From contig NZ_WUEY01000005.1 in the NCBI RefSeq assembly GCF_010668395.1, forward strand, positions 1 through 64,000: DNA of 64,000 nucleotides, in the 5' to 3' direction. The notes below the pieces were generated by a model. The model was not told where the DNA came from. It was given only the letters and a program-made list of their open reading frames with translations, and searched no databases. Made by a program: the position numbers and the translations under genes. Source of the DNA: Martinezella lusitana (lineage in GTDB: Bacteria; Pseudomonadota; Alphaproteobacteria; Rhizobiales; Rhizobiaceae). This document shows positions 45,418 to 54,227 of the stretch, piece after piece (the first letter of the stretch is position 1; each line of letters opens with the position of its first letter).

Positions 45418-46050
45418 ATGCCGGACTTCTCCACCCTCATTCTTTTCGCCGCTGCGGCGCTGGTGCTCACCGCCACGCCCGGCCCCGACATGCTTCTCAT
45501 CGCCTCGCGCAGCGTCAGCCAGGGCCGGTCCGCCGGTTTCCTCACCTATGCCGGCATTGCGCTTGGAACCTATTGCCATGCCATGGCCGCGGCACTCGGG
45601 CTGTCGCGGCTGTTCCTGACTGTTCCTGTTGCCTATGAAATCGTGCGTTGGGCCGGTTGCGCCTATCTGCTCTATCTGGCGGTCAAAACCCTGCGTTCGC
45701 AGGGCTCCGCCTTCGCGCCCTCGGCCGGGCTCAAGCGGCTTTCGGGCCGGCGTATCTTCACCGAGGGTCTTGCGACCAATTTGCTGAATCCGAAGATGGC
45801 CTTGTTCGTGCTCGCCCTCTTCCCGCAATTCGTCAATCCGAACGGCGGATCGATGATCCTGCAGATGGCGCTGCTCGCCACTATCCTGAACGGCATCGGC
45901 TTTCTGGTGAACGGTTCCGTCATCCTGCTCGGCAGCCACATCCGGGGTCGGCTTTCGGCGATCAAGCGCATTCCGAAGCTGCCGCAATATCTGCTGGCGA
46001 CGGTCTTTGCCGGCCTCGCATGCCGCCTGGCTCTGGGAAGCCGCGGCTGA
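45418..46050 (+). CDS. LysE/RhtB-family amino acid exporter
   Basis: Protein of 210 aa with about six hydrophobic segments. TATPGPDMLLIASRSVSQGR and GLATNLLNPKMALFVLALFPQF are the family signatures. It exports an amino acid or homoserine lactone-like compound; the substrate is unknown. ATG 45418 has AAGGGA upstream. It is convergent with hemA. Confidence 0.92.
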   Translation: MPDFSTLILFAAAALVLTATPGPDMLLIASRSVSQGRSAGFLTYAGIALGTYCHAMAAALGLSRLFLTVPVAYEIVRWAGCAYLLYLAVKTLRSQGSAFAPSAGLKRLSGRRIFTEGLATNLLNPKMALFVLALFPQFVNPNGGSMILQMALLATILNGIGFLVNGSVILLGSHIRGRLSAIKRIPKLPQYLLATVFAGLACRLALGSRG

Positions 46051-46073
46051 CGGCACTGGCGTAAGAATCATTA

Positions 46074-46102
46074 CGGAAGCGGGCTTATCACCAACGCTTC
46101 CG
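46074..46102. terminator. Bidirectional hairpin between lysE-family gene and hemA
   Basis: CGGAAGCG at 46074-46081 and CGCTTCCG at 46095-46102 form a perfect 8-bp stem with a 13-nt loop between two convergent genes. Confidence 0.5.
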
Positions 46103-46179
46103 CAATGAATTGCATGTCGATTTTCGGGCGGAAGCCGTGCCCGTCGAATCCGGCACGGCAGACCTTGGAAAGCTGTCTC

Positions 46180-47391
46180 TTACGCGACGGCCCTAGCGAG
46201 CGCGCAACGCGACCAGAGGGCGTGCAGCGCGCCGACGAGCTGCTCGATATCGCCATCCGAATGCAGCGGCGTCGGCGTGATGCGCAGCCGCTCGGTCTTC
46301 TTCGGCACGGTCGGATAGTTGATCGGCTGCACATAGACGCCGGCATCCAGCAGCAGGTCCGATATCCACTTGCACTTGGCCGCATCGCCGACCATGACTG
46401 GCACGACATGGCTCGGGTTCGGCATGTGCGGAATGCCGTTGGCATCGAGCTGCGCCCGCAGCCGGCGCACCCGATCCTGATGGCGGGCGCGCTCGAACTG
46501 GCTGACCTTCAGATGCTGGATCGAGGCGACAGCGCCCGCCGCCAGCGCCGGCGGCAGCGACGTGGTGAAGATGAAGCCGGAGGCGAACGAGCGGATGAAA
46601 TCGCAAAGCGCCGTCGACGCGGCGATATAGCCGCCCATGACGCCGAAGGCCTTGCCGAGCGTGCCTTCGATGACGGTCAGCCGATCCATCAGGCCCTCGC
46701 GCTCGGCAATGCCGCCGCCGCGCGGGCCGTACATGCCGACGGCATGCACTTCATCGAGATAGGTCATCGCGCCGTACTTATCGGCGAGATCGCAGATCTC
46801 CTTGATCGGGGCGATATCGCCATCCATCGAATAGACGGATTCAAACGCGATCAGCTTCGGCGCCTTCGGATCGGCGGCCTTCAGCTTGGCTTCGAGATCG
46901 TGCAGGTCGTTATGCTTCCAGATGACCTTGTCGCACTTGGCATAGCGGATGCCTTCGATCATCGATGCGTGGTTGAGCGCATCCGAGAAGATGATGAGGC
47001 CGGGAATGCGGGCGCCGAGCGTGCCGAGCGTCGCCCAGTTGGAGATATAGCCCGAGGTGAAGATCAGCGCGGATTCCTTGCCGTGCAGGTCGGCGAGTTC
47101 CTGCTCGAGCAGGACATGGTAGTGGTTGGTGCCAGAAATATTCCGGGTGCCTCCCGCACCCGCGCCACAGTGATCGATGGCCTGTTTCATCGCCTCGATC
47201 ACCTTCGGGTGCTGGCCCATGCCGAGATAGTCGTTGGAGCACCAGACGGTCACCTCCTGCGGGCCGTTGGCCGTATGCCTGATAGCGCGGGGGAAATTGC
47301 CTCGGCGGCGTTCGAGATCGGCGAAGACCCGGTAACGGCCCTCACCGTGAAGTCCGTCAAGCTCGCCCTTAAAAAATGCTTCGAAATCCAT
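46180..47391 (-). CDS. hemA: 5-aminolevulinate synthase
   Basis: Protein of 403 aa that condenses glycine and succinyl-CoA to 5-aminolevulinate (C4 pathway), the entry to heme and cobalamin in alphaproteobacteria. PLP lysine K247 in [13 protein letters not shown] and D213 in [12 protein letters not shown] are seen. Two adjacent ATGs exist; the second (47391) has GGAG 6 nt before it and gives MDFEAFFK, the usual N-terminus. No anaerobox (TTGAT-N4-ATCAA) was found upstream. Confidence 0.96.
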   Translation of the reverse strand: MDFEAFFKGELDGLHGEGRYRVFADLERRRGNFPRAIRHTANGPQEVTVWCSNDYLGMGQHPKVIEAMKQAIDHCGAGAGGTRNISGTNHYHVLLEQELADLHGKESALIFTSGYISNWATLGTLGARIPGLIIFSDALNHASMIEGIRYAKCDKVIWKHNDLHDLEAKLKAADPKAPKLIAFESVYSMDGDIAPIKEICDLADKYGAMTYLDEVHAVGMYGPRGGGIAEREGLMDRLTVIEGTLGKAFGVMGGYIAASTALCDFIRSFASGFIFTTSLPPALAAGAVASIQHLKVSQFERARHQDRVRRLRAQLDANGIPHMPNPSHVVPVMVGDAAKCKWISDLLLDAGVYVQPINYPTVPKKTERLRITPTPLHSDGDIEQLVGALHALWSRCALARAVA

Positions 47392-47563
47392 CATCTGCTC
47401 CAGTACCGTGCAACCGTTTTCAAGAATGGCGGTTCACACGTCAACCCCTCCGCATTGCTTTCACGCCCGGCTGCGGCAAATGGCCCCTAATTTTGAACAA
47501 TTCCAGACAAGAATACTGATTCACGCAAAATTGACAATCGAAACCATGGCGGAAACACTCTCT

Positions 47564-47594
47564 CCGGAACGGCGGGTAAACCCCGCCGTTCCGG
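47564..47594 (-). terminator. Strong 13-bp hairpin after the molybdenum hydroxylase operon
   Basis: CCGGAACGGCGGG and CCCGCCGTTCCGG pair perfectly over 13 bp with a 5-nt loop, 18 bp past the last gene of the S-L-M operon and about 170 bp upstream of the hemA start. It has no T tract but is the most stable simple hairpin I noticed in the window. Confidence 0.65.
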
Positions 47595-47611
47595 GCTTAC
47601 TCGCGGCGAAT

Positions 47612-48406
47612 CTATGCCGCAGCCACGGCGCGTTTCGCCATGACCTTGATCAAATTGGCGCGGTATTCCGCCGTCGCATGCAGGTCCGAAAGCAACATGC
47701 CCGGATCGACGGTCACGCCCGCCACCGCCTCCGGCAGCCAGTTCGCCGCAAGCGCCTGCTCCAGATCTCCCTGCCGGAACACGCCGTCCGCACCCGCGCC
47801 GGTAACGGCGACGCGCACGCCACCCGCCCCCTTGGCGACGAAGACCCCGGTCATCGCATAACGCGAGGCCGGATTGGGGAACTTGGCATAGCCGGCCCTT
47901 TCCGGAGCATCGAAGGCGATGGAGGTAATCAGCTCGGCACCCTGCAGCGCGGTTTCGAACAGACCCCGAAAGAAGTCGTCGGCCGCGATCTGGCGCCGGT
48001 CGGTAACGATGGTGGCATTCAGCGCCAGCACCGCCGACGGATAATCCGCCGCCGGATCGTTGTTGGCGACGGACCCGCCGATCGTGCCCATATGCCGGAC
48101 ATGCGGATCGCCGATCATGCCGGCAAGTTCGCAAAGCGCCGGACAGACCGAGCGGATCGCCGCCGAGGAGGCGACCTCCGCATGGGTGGTCGCTGCCCCG
48201 ATCGTGACCCTGCGGCCATCGACGCGGATGCCCTTGAGCGAGGGGATATGCCGGAGATCGACGAGATCGCTCGGCGAGGCCAGGCGCTGCTTCATGGTGG
48301 CGATCAGCGTCATGCCGCCGGAGACGTATTTGCCTTCGTCGGTGTCGGACAGAAGCTTCACGGCTTCGTCGACCGAGGAGGCGCGATGGTAATTGGTTGC
48401 GTACAT
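47612..48406 (-). CDS. Molybdenum hydroxylase FAD subunit (CoxM-like)
   Basis: Protein of 264 aa of the FAD_binding_5/CO_deh_flav_C type. YVSGGMTLIATMKQRLA, then TIGAATTHAEVASS and GTIGGSVANNDPAADYPSA are the FAD-binding motifs. It carries electrons from the Fe-S subunit to the acceptor. Start 48406 (MYATNYHRASSVDEA) has AGGAGGATA upstream. It is last in the S-L-M operon, 20 bp after the large subunit. Confidence 0.88.
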   Translation of the reverse strand: MYATNYHRASSVDEAVKLLSDTDEGKYVSGGMTLIATMKQRLASPSDLVDLRHIPSLKGIRVDGRRVTIGAATTHAEVASSAAIRSVCPALCELAGMIGDPHVRHMGTIGGSVANNDPAADYPSAVLALNATIVTDRRQIAADDFFRGLFETALQGAELITSIAFDAPERAGYAKFPNPASRYAMTGVFVAKGAGGVRVAVTGAGADGVFRQGDLEQALAANWLPEAVAGVTVDPGMLLSDLHATAEYRANLIKVMAKRAVAAA

Positions 48407-48426
48407 TGTCCTATCCTCCTCTCGTT

Positions 48427-50772
48427 TCAGGCACCGGCCCGCGCCGCTTCCCACACCTTGAGCGGGGTCGCCGGCATGGTCAGCGTGTTGTTGCCGATCG
48501 CGTCGGTAATCGCATTCATCAGCGCCGGCGGCGAGCCGATGGCGCCCGCCTCGCCGCATCCCTTGATGCCGAGCGGATTGCTCGGACACGGCGTGTTCTG
48601 ATGCGAAAGCTGGAAGGACGGCAGGTCGTCGGCGCGCGGCATGGTGTAGTCCATGAAGCTCGCCGTCAGAAGCTGGCCGTTCTCATCGTAATGCACGCCT
48701 TCCAGCAACGCCTGGCCGATGCCCTGCGCGATACCGCCATGCACCTGTCCCTCGACGATCATCGGGTTGATGATGTTGCCGAAGTCGTCTGCCGCGACGA
48801 ACTGCACGATCTCGGTCTTGCCCGTCTCCGGGTCCACCTCGACCTCGCAGATGTAGCAGCCGGCCGGGAAGGTGAAGTTCGCCGGATCGTAGAAGGCGGT
48901 CTCCTTCAGGCCCGGCTCCATGCCGGCGGGCAGGTTGTGCGCCGTGTAGGACGCCAGCGCCACCTGGAACCACGGCAGCGCCTTGTCGGTGCCCGCCACC
49001 TTCACTTCACCGTTTTCGATGACGATATCGCTTTCGTCGGCCTCCATCAGGTGCGCGGCGATTTTCTTCGCCTTCGCTTCGACCTTGTCGAGCGCCTTGA
49101 CGACGGCGGACATGCCGACGGCCCCGGAACGGGAGCCATAGGTGCCCATGCCCATCTGCACCTTGTCGGTATCGCCATGGACGATGGACACGCTGTCGAT
49201 CGGCACGCCGAGACGATCCGCCACCAGCTGCGCGAAGGTGGTCTCATGCCCCTGCCCGTGGCTGTGCGAGCCGGTGAGCACTTCGATCGTTCCGACCGCG
49301 TTCACCCGCACCTCGGCCGATTCCCACAGGCCGACGCCGGCGCCGAGCGATCCCACCGCCTGCGACGGCGCAATGCCGCATGCCTCGATGTAGCAGCTCA
49401 TGCCGATGCCGCGCTTCATGCCGCGGGCGGCTGCCTCCGCCTTGCGGGCAGGAAAACCATCCCAATCCGCCTGCTGCATGGCGGCGTTGAGGGAAGCCTC
49501 GTAGTCGCCGGCATCGTAGTTCATGATGACGGGCGTCTGGTAGGGGAAGGAGCGGACGAAGTTGATCCGCCGGAGTTCCGCCGGCGAAACGCCGAGCTCG
49601 CGCGCCGCCGTTTCCACCGTGCGCTCCAGAAGATAGGTCGCCTCCGGCCGCCCTGCCCCGCGATAGGCATCGACCGGCACGGTATTGGTGTAGACCGTGC
49701 GGACGTTGGCGTGGATTGCCGGAATGGCGTACTGGCCCGACAGCAATGTCGCATAGAGATAGGTCGGCACCGCCGAGGAGAACAGCGACATGTAAGCGCC
49801 GAGATTGGCTATCGTGTCGACCTTCAGCGCGGTGATGCGGTTCTGCGCATCGAAGGCCATCTTGACCTTGGAGAGATGATCGCGGCCGTGCGCATCGGTC
49901 AGGAAGGCTTCCGTGCGGTCGGCCGTCCATTTGACCGGCACGCCGGTCTTCTTCGACGCCCAGAGACAGACGATTTCCTCGGGATAGATGTAGATCTTCG
50001 AACCGAAGCCGCCGCCGACGTCAGGCGCGATGACGCGCAGCTTGTTTTCCGGCGCGACATTGTAGAAAGCGCTCATCACGAGACGCGCCACATGCGGGTT
50101 CTGGCTCGTCGTGTAGCAGGTATAGTGGTCTTCGGCCGCGTCGTAGATGCCGAGCGTGGCGCGCGGCTCCATGGCATTCGGCGAAAGCCGGTTGTTGTGG
50201 ATCTCGATCTCGGTGACATGCGCCGCCTCGGCGATTGCCTTGTCGGTCGCCGCCGCATCGCCCAGCTCCCAGTCGAAGATCAGGTTGTCGGGTGCTTCGG
50301 GATGGATCTGCGGCGCGCCCGCTTTCAGCGCATTCACCGCCTCGACGACCGCGGGCAGTTCCTCGTAGTCGACGGCAACGGCTTCGGCCGCATCGCGCGC
50401 TTCGCCGATGCTGTCGGCAACGACGATGGCGACAGCATCGCCGACATAGCGCACCGTATCGACCGCCAGCGGCCGCCAGGCACCCATCTTCATCGGGGAA
50501 CCGTCGCGCGAATGGATCATCCAGCCGCAGATCAGGTTGCCGATGCCATCGGCCAGCAGCTGCTTGCCGTCGAGGACGCCGATCACGCCCGGCATCGAAA
50601 GAGCCGCCGACACATCGATGCCGGTGATCTTCGCATGTGCATGCGGGCTGCGAACGAAATAGGCGTATTTCATTCCCGGCGTCACCATGTCGTCGGTGTA
50701 TCGCCCCTTGCCCGTCAGAAATCGCTTGTCCTCTTTGCGCGCCACGCGCGCGCCAATGCCTTCCACGCCCAT
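48427..50772 (-). CDS. Molybdenum hydroxylase large subunit, form II CoxL-like
   Basis: Protein of 781 aa of the xanthine oxidase family with molybdopterin cytosine dinucleotide cofactor. The active-site loop reads AYRGAGR at 369-375, the form II type, in place of the Cys-containing VAYRCSFR of true aerobic CO dehydrogenase. The catalytic Glu is E741 in KGCGEAGAIG. Substrate is therefore probably an aldehyde or aromatic heterocycle, not CO. Start 50772 has GGAGGA 4-5 nt upstream. Confidence 0.88.
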   Translation of the reverse strand: MGVEGIGARVARKEDKRFLTGKGRYTDDMVTPGMKYAYFVRSPHAHAKITGIDVSAALSMPGVIGVLDGKQLLADGIGNLICGWMIHSRDGSPMKMGAWRPLAVDTVRYVGDAVAIVVADSIGEARDAAEAVAVDYEELPAVVEAVNALKAGAPQIHPEAPDNLIFDWELGDAAATDKAIAEAAHVTEIEIHNNRLSPNAMEPRATLGIYDAAEDHYTCYTTSQNPHVARLVMSAFYNVAPENKLRVIAPDVGGGFGSKIYIYPEEIVCLWASKKTGVPVKWTADRTEAFLTDAHGRDHLSKVKMAFDAQNRITALKVDTIANLGAYMSLFSSAVPTYLYATLLSGQYAIPAIHANVRTVYTNTVPVDAYRGAGRPEATYLLERTVETAARELGVSPAELRRINFVRSFPYQTPVIMNYDAGDYEASLNAAMQQADWDGFPARKAEAAARGMKRGIGMSCYIEACGIAPSQAVGSLGAGVGLWESAEVRVNAVGTIEVLTGSHSHGQGHETTFAQLVADRLGVPIDSVSIVHGDTDKVQMGMGTYGSRSGAVGMSAVVKALDKVEAKAKKIAAHLMEADESDIVIENGEVKVAGTDKALPWFQVALASYTAHNLPAGMEPGLKETAFYDPANFTFPAGCYICEVEVDPETGKTEIVQFVAADDFGNIINPMIVEGQVHGGIAQGIGQALLEGVHYDENGQLLTASFMDYTMPRADDLPSFQLSHQNTPCPSNPLGIKGCGEAGAIGSPPALMNAITDAIGNNTLTMPATPLKVWEAARAGA

Positions 50773-50856
50773 CACATCCTCCCATTGGGGTTGCGGGCCT
50801 GGCACCACGCCAAGACGACGATCATCGGCGTTTCGCCAGACGGTCTCGGTGAAACT

Positions 50857-51345
<489 letters not shown>

Positions 51346-51639
51346 ATTTTCCTCCTCGCCTCTCCTCCAGAGGCAAGGGCATCATTTGACTTTTTTGCAG
51401 TCCAATCAACCTCTACTTTAGAGAGATCATGGATTTTATGCTTGCCGCGGACGGTTTTATTCTGCGAACGCCAAGCCATCTTTCTTCAGCAAGAAAAAAA
51501 CTGCCATCCACCGATAGACAATCATATTTTGCACGATATTTTCTATCATTGCAGGACTGCAAGACAGCCCATCGTGGTGGAGCTGAAGAATTGGGACGAC
51601 GTTGGCCGGGGTTCGGCTTAACTAACGTTGGAGAGATAA
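51346..51639. promoter_or_regulatory. Divergent promoter region, hydroxylase operon and glycine-zipper gene
   Basis: 294 bp between divergent genes. Near 51386-51408 lies a partial palindrome (TTTGACTTTTTT...AGTCCAA), about 45 bp upstream of the Fe-S subunit start, which could bind an operon regulator. No regulator gene is nearby in the window. The short open stretch beginning at 51429 has no homologous look and is not called. Confidence 0.4.
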
Positions 51640-51915
51640 ATGAAGAAAGTTCTTATGCTCGCATTGGTCGGCTTGTCTATCGCAAGCTGCACGCCGACCG
51701 AACAGGGCGCAGGCATCGGCGCGGCATCCGGCGCGATCATCGGCGGCGCAGTCACGGGCAACGTCCGTGGTGCGGCAGTCGGCGCAGCGATCGGCGGCGT
51801 CTCCGGCGCCCTCATCGGCAGCGTCCAGGAGCAGCCCGGCCAGTGCTATTACCGCGACCGCTATGGCCGCCGCTACATCGACGATTGCCCGCGCGGCGGC
51901 TATCGCGGTTACTGA
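51640..51915 (+). CDS. Glycine-zipper lipoprotein
   Basis: Protein of 91 aa. Lipobox LSIASC (Cys 17) then a glycine-zipper stretch (GIGAASGAIIGG, later GAAVGAAIGGVSGALIG) that can form a helical hairpin in the membrane, and a tail with YYRDRYGRRYIDDCP. Related small lipoproteins (YMGG-like, Rick_17kDa-like) sit in the outer membrane. GGAGAG lies upstream of ATG 51640. Function unknown. Confidence 0.82.
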   Translation: MKKVLMLALVGLSIASCTPTEQGAGIGAASGAIIGGAVTGNVRGAAVGAAIGGVSGALIGSVQEQPGQCYYRDRYGRRYIDDCPRGGYRGY

Positions 51916-51938
51916 TCGATCCCAGATCGAGATTTCAG

Positions 51939-51967
51939 AGTCCCGGATCGCAAGTCCGGGACTTTTT
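51939..51967 (+). terminator. Intrinsic terminator after the glycine-zipper gene
   Basis: AGTCCCGGA and TCCGGGACT pair perfectly over 9 bp with a 7-nt loop, followed by TTTT (51964-51967). It lies 23 bp past the stop codon and is a textbook factor-independent terminator. Confidence 0.85.
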
Positions 51968-52236
51968 GATTTAAGGCCGGGCACAATAACCCGCACCAAG
52001 GCGGCGACCTCGACTATCGGCCGGATGACGGCAACCTTTACGGGTCGCGACACAGGTCGCCCGAACATTCCGAACCCTCGCCAAGATCCGCGCGTTTTGC
52101 GCTTTGGTAGTCATATTTTCCGGGTTTTTGACTCCAAAACGGTACACCTCGGGGACTTTTGCCTCTATGGTGGCCGCGCGTTAACCTGGGGGAAACGTCA
52201 AGCTGAGTAAGTTCTCATGTAACCGTAAAGCGGCGT
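51968..52236. other. Non-coding region upstream of tamA
   Basis: Between the terminator and the tamA start; the full gene-free stretch 51916-52236 is 321 bp. It should hold the tamAB promoter. GTTAACC occurs near 52180-52186, a CtrA-type half-site at most. No ribosome-binding site of normal strength precedes ATG 52237, and no small gene is supported. Confidence 0.45.
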
Positions 52237-54162
52237 ATGCATAAAAGAACTGTACCGAAGAAGAGTATTGCGTATCGGCAGGCAGGAACCGTGGCAGCGG
52301 TTGCGGCAGCGCTTGCGCTCGGTCCGCTATGCGCCGGAAATGCCTTTGCATTCAAACTCTTCGGCATCAAGCTCTGGGGTGAGGACGAAACGGCCGACCA
52401 GGTTTCCGATCCCGTCCGCTACACGGTCGATTTCAAGGCCGACAATCTCGACAAGGATCTCAAGGAAGCGCTGAGCGAAAGCTCGATGCTGGTGTCCGAC
52501 GAAAAGAAGCCGGTATCCGGCGACCTCGGCGTCGTGGTGAAGGCGCGCGACGATCGCGACCGGCTGATCGCCTCCCTCTACGAAAAAGCGCGCTACGGCG
52601 GCGTGGTCACCATCACCATCAACGGCACCCCGCTCGATGCCCTGCCGCCGACGCCGACCTTCAGCCGCGCCAAGCCGGTCGCGGTGACCATCAGCGTCAA
52701 CCCCGGCCCCGTCTTCAAGCTCGGCAAGGTCAGCCTGCTCGGCGATGCCGCCAGGCTGGATCCGGCGAATTACGGGCTCGTGCGTGGCGGCGATGCCGGC
52801 TCGCTGACTATCCTGAAGGCAGGCGACAAGATGGTTGCCGACTTCAAGAACGGGGGACATCCGCTCGCCAAGCTCGACAATCGCGACGTCGTCGCCGACC
52901 ACGCCACCAATACGGTCGATGTTACGCTGAAGGTCGACAGCGGTCCCATAGCACCTTTCGGCAACGTCGGCGTCACCGGCCAGAAATCGGTCGATCCGGA
53001 TTTCATCAAGCGCTATGCCCGCATCAACGAAGGCAAGCCTTACTCGCCCGACGAATTGAAGAAGGCGTCGGATCGCTTGCGGAAGCTCGGGGTCTTTTCC
53101 AGCGTCACCATCCGCGAGGCCGACAAGCTGGCACCGGACGGCAGCATCCCGACGACCATCGAAGTGTCGGAAGGCAAGCAGCGCTTCTTCGGCGTCGGCG
53201 CGCAATATTCCACCATCGATGGCTTCGGCCTGCAGGGCTATTGGGGACACCGCAATCTGACGGGCCGCGCGGACTCGCTGCGCATCGACGGATCCGTGTC
53301 CCGCATCGGCGAGACGACCGATGTCGGCCAGCTCGATTATACGGCCGGCATCACCTATGTCAGGCCTGCGACATTCTACCCTTCGGCGACCTTCACCACG
53401 GCCCTGAAGATGCAGAGCCTGCATCCGGACGCCTACGACGCCAATACGGTGACGGGAAGCGGCGGCCTTGCCTATGAAATCAACGATCAGGATACCGTCT
53501 CCGCCGGCGGAGAAGTGTCCTATGAATCCGACACGACCGACGCCTTCGGAAAGCACAATTATCTGACGGTCGCGATCCCGCTCGAATATATTCGCGACAC
53601 GCGCGACAACAAGCTGGACCCGACGGAAGGCTATCGCGCTTCGATCAGCGCCAAGCCGAGCTATGAGGCGATAGGCGGCTCGATCTTCAGCTCCGTCGAG
53701 GGTTCGATCTCCGGCTACAAGGGGATCGGCGCCAACAACAACGTCGTCTTCGCCGGCAAGCTCGCCCTGGGCTCGCTGATCGGCGCGAACAGCATCGAGG
53801 ATATCCCCGCCACCCGACGCTTCTATGCCGGCGGCGGCGGCTCGGTGCGCGGTTACAGCTATCAGGAAATTTCGCCTTACAACTCCAACGGCGACGAAAC
53901 CGGCGGCCGCTCCTATGCCACCGCCTCGTTCGAGGCCCGCGTGAAGATCACCGATACGATCGGGGTCGTTCCCTTCGTCGATATGGGCAGCGTCACCGAT
54001 ACTGCCTTTCCGGACTTTTCCGATCTGCGCATTGGCGCTGGCGTCGGCCTGCGTTACGCTACGCCCTTCGGCCCGATCAGGCTCGATGTCGCCGTTCCGT
54101 TGAAGAAATACGACGGCGGCACATCTTATGGCATCTATGCCGGCATCGGCCAGGCCTTCTGA
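52237..54162 (+). CDS. tamA: TamA-like outer membrane assembly factor (Omp85 family)
   Basis: Protein of 641 aa with a long signal peptide (about 38 residues, ending AFA). POTRA-like repeats span about 55-330; the C-terminal beta barrel contains the Omp85 motif SVRGYSYQE and ends in Phe (GQAF), a barrel signature. With TamB it links inner and outer membranes in lipid or autotransporter traffic. It lies directly upstream of tamB with a 65-bp gap, the classic pair. Confidence 0.9.
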   Translation: MHKRTVPKKSIAYRQAGTVAAVAAALALGPLCAGNAFAFKLFGIKLWGEDETADQVSDPVRYTVDFKADNLDKDLKEALSESSMLVSDEKKPVSGDLGVVVKARDDRDRLIASLYEKARYGGVVTITINGTPLDALPPTPTFSRAKPVAVTISVNPGPVFKLGKVSLLGDAARLDPANYGLVRGGDAGSLTILKAGDKMVADFKNGGHPLAKLDNRDVVADHATNTVDVTLKVDSGPIAPFGNVGVTGQKSVDPDFIKRYARINEGKPYSPDELKKASDRLRKLGVFSSVTIREADKLAPDGSIPTTIEVSEGKQRFFGVGAQYSTIDGFGLQGYWGHRNLTGRADSLRIDGSVSRIGETTDVGQLDYTAGITYVRPATFYPSATFTTALKMQSLHPDAYDANTVTGSGGLAYEINDQDTVSAGGEVSYESDTTDAFGKHNYLTVAIPLEYIRDTRDNKLDPTEGYRASISAKPSYEAIGGSIFSSVEGSISGYKGIGANNNVVFAGKLALGSLIGANSIEDIPATRRFYAGGGGSVRGYSYQEISPYNSNGDETGGRSYATASFEARVKITDTIGVVPFVDMGSVTDTAFPDFSDLRIGAGVGLRYATPFGPIRLDVAVPLKKYDGGTSYGIYAGIGQAF

Positions 54163-54227
54163 CAAACCGTATAGTTGTCGCAGACGTTTCAGCACACGGT
54201 TACAAAATTGAGGTTACTGTCGCTTTC

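Noticed and set aside
51429..51974. Arg-rich 181-codon frame overlapping the glycine-zipper gene
   Set aside because: It is a frame-shifted reading of the real lipoprotein gene; its Arg-rich composition is typical of such shadows in GC-rich DNA.
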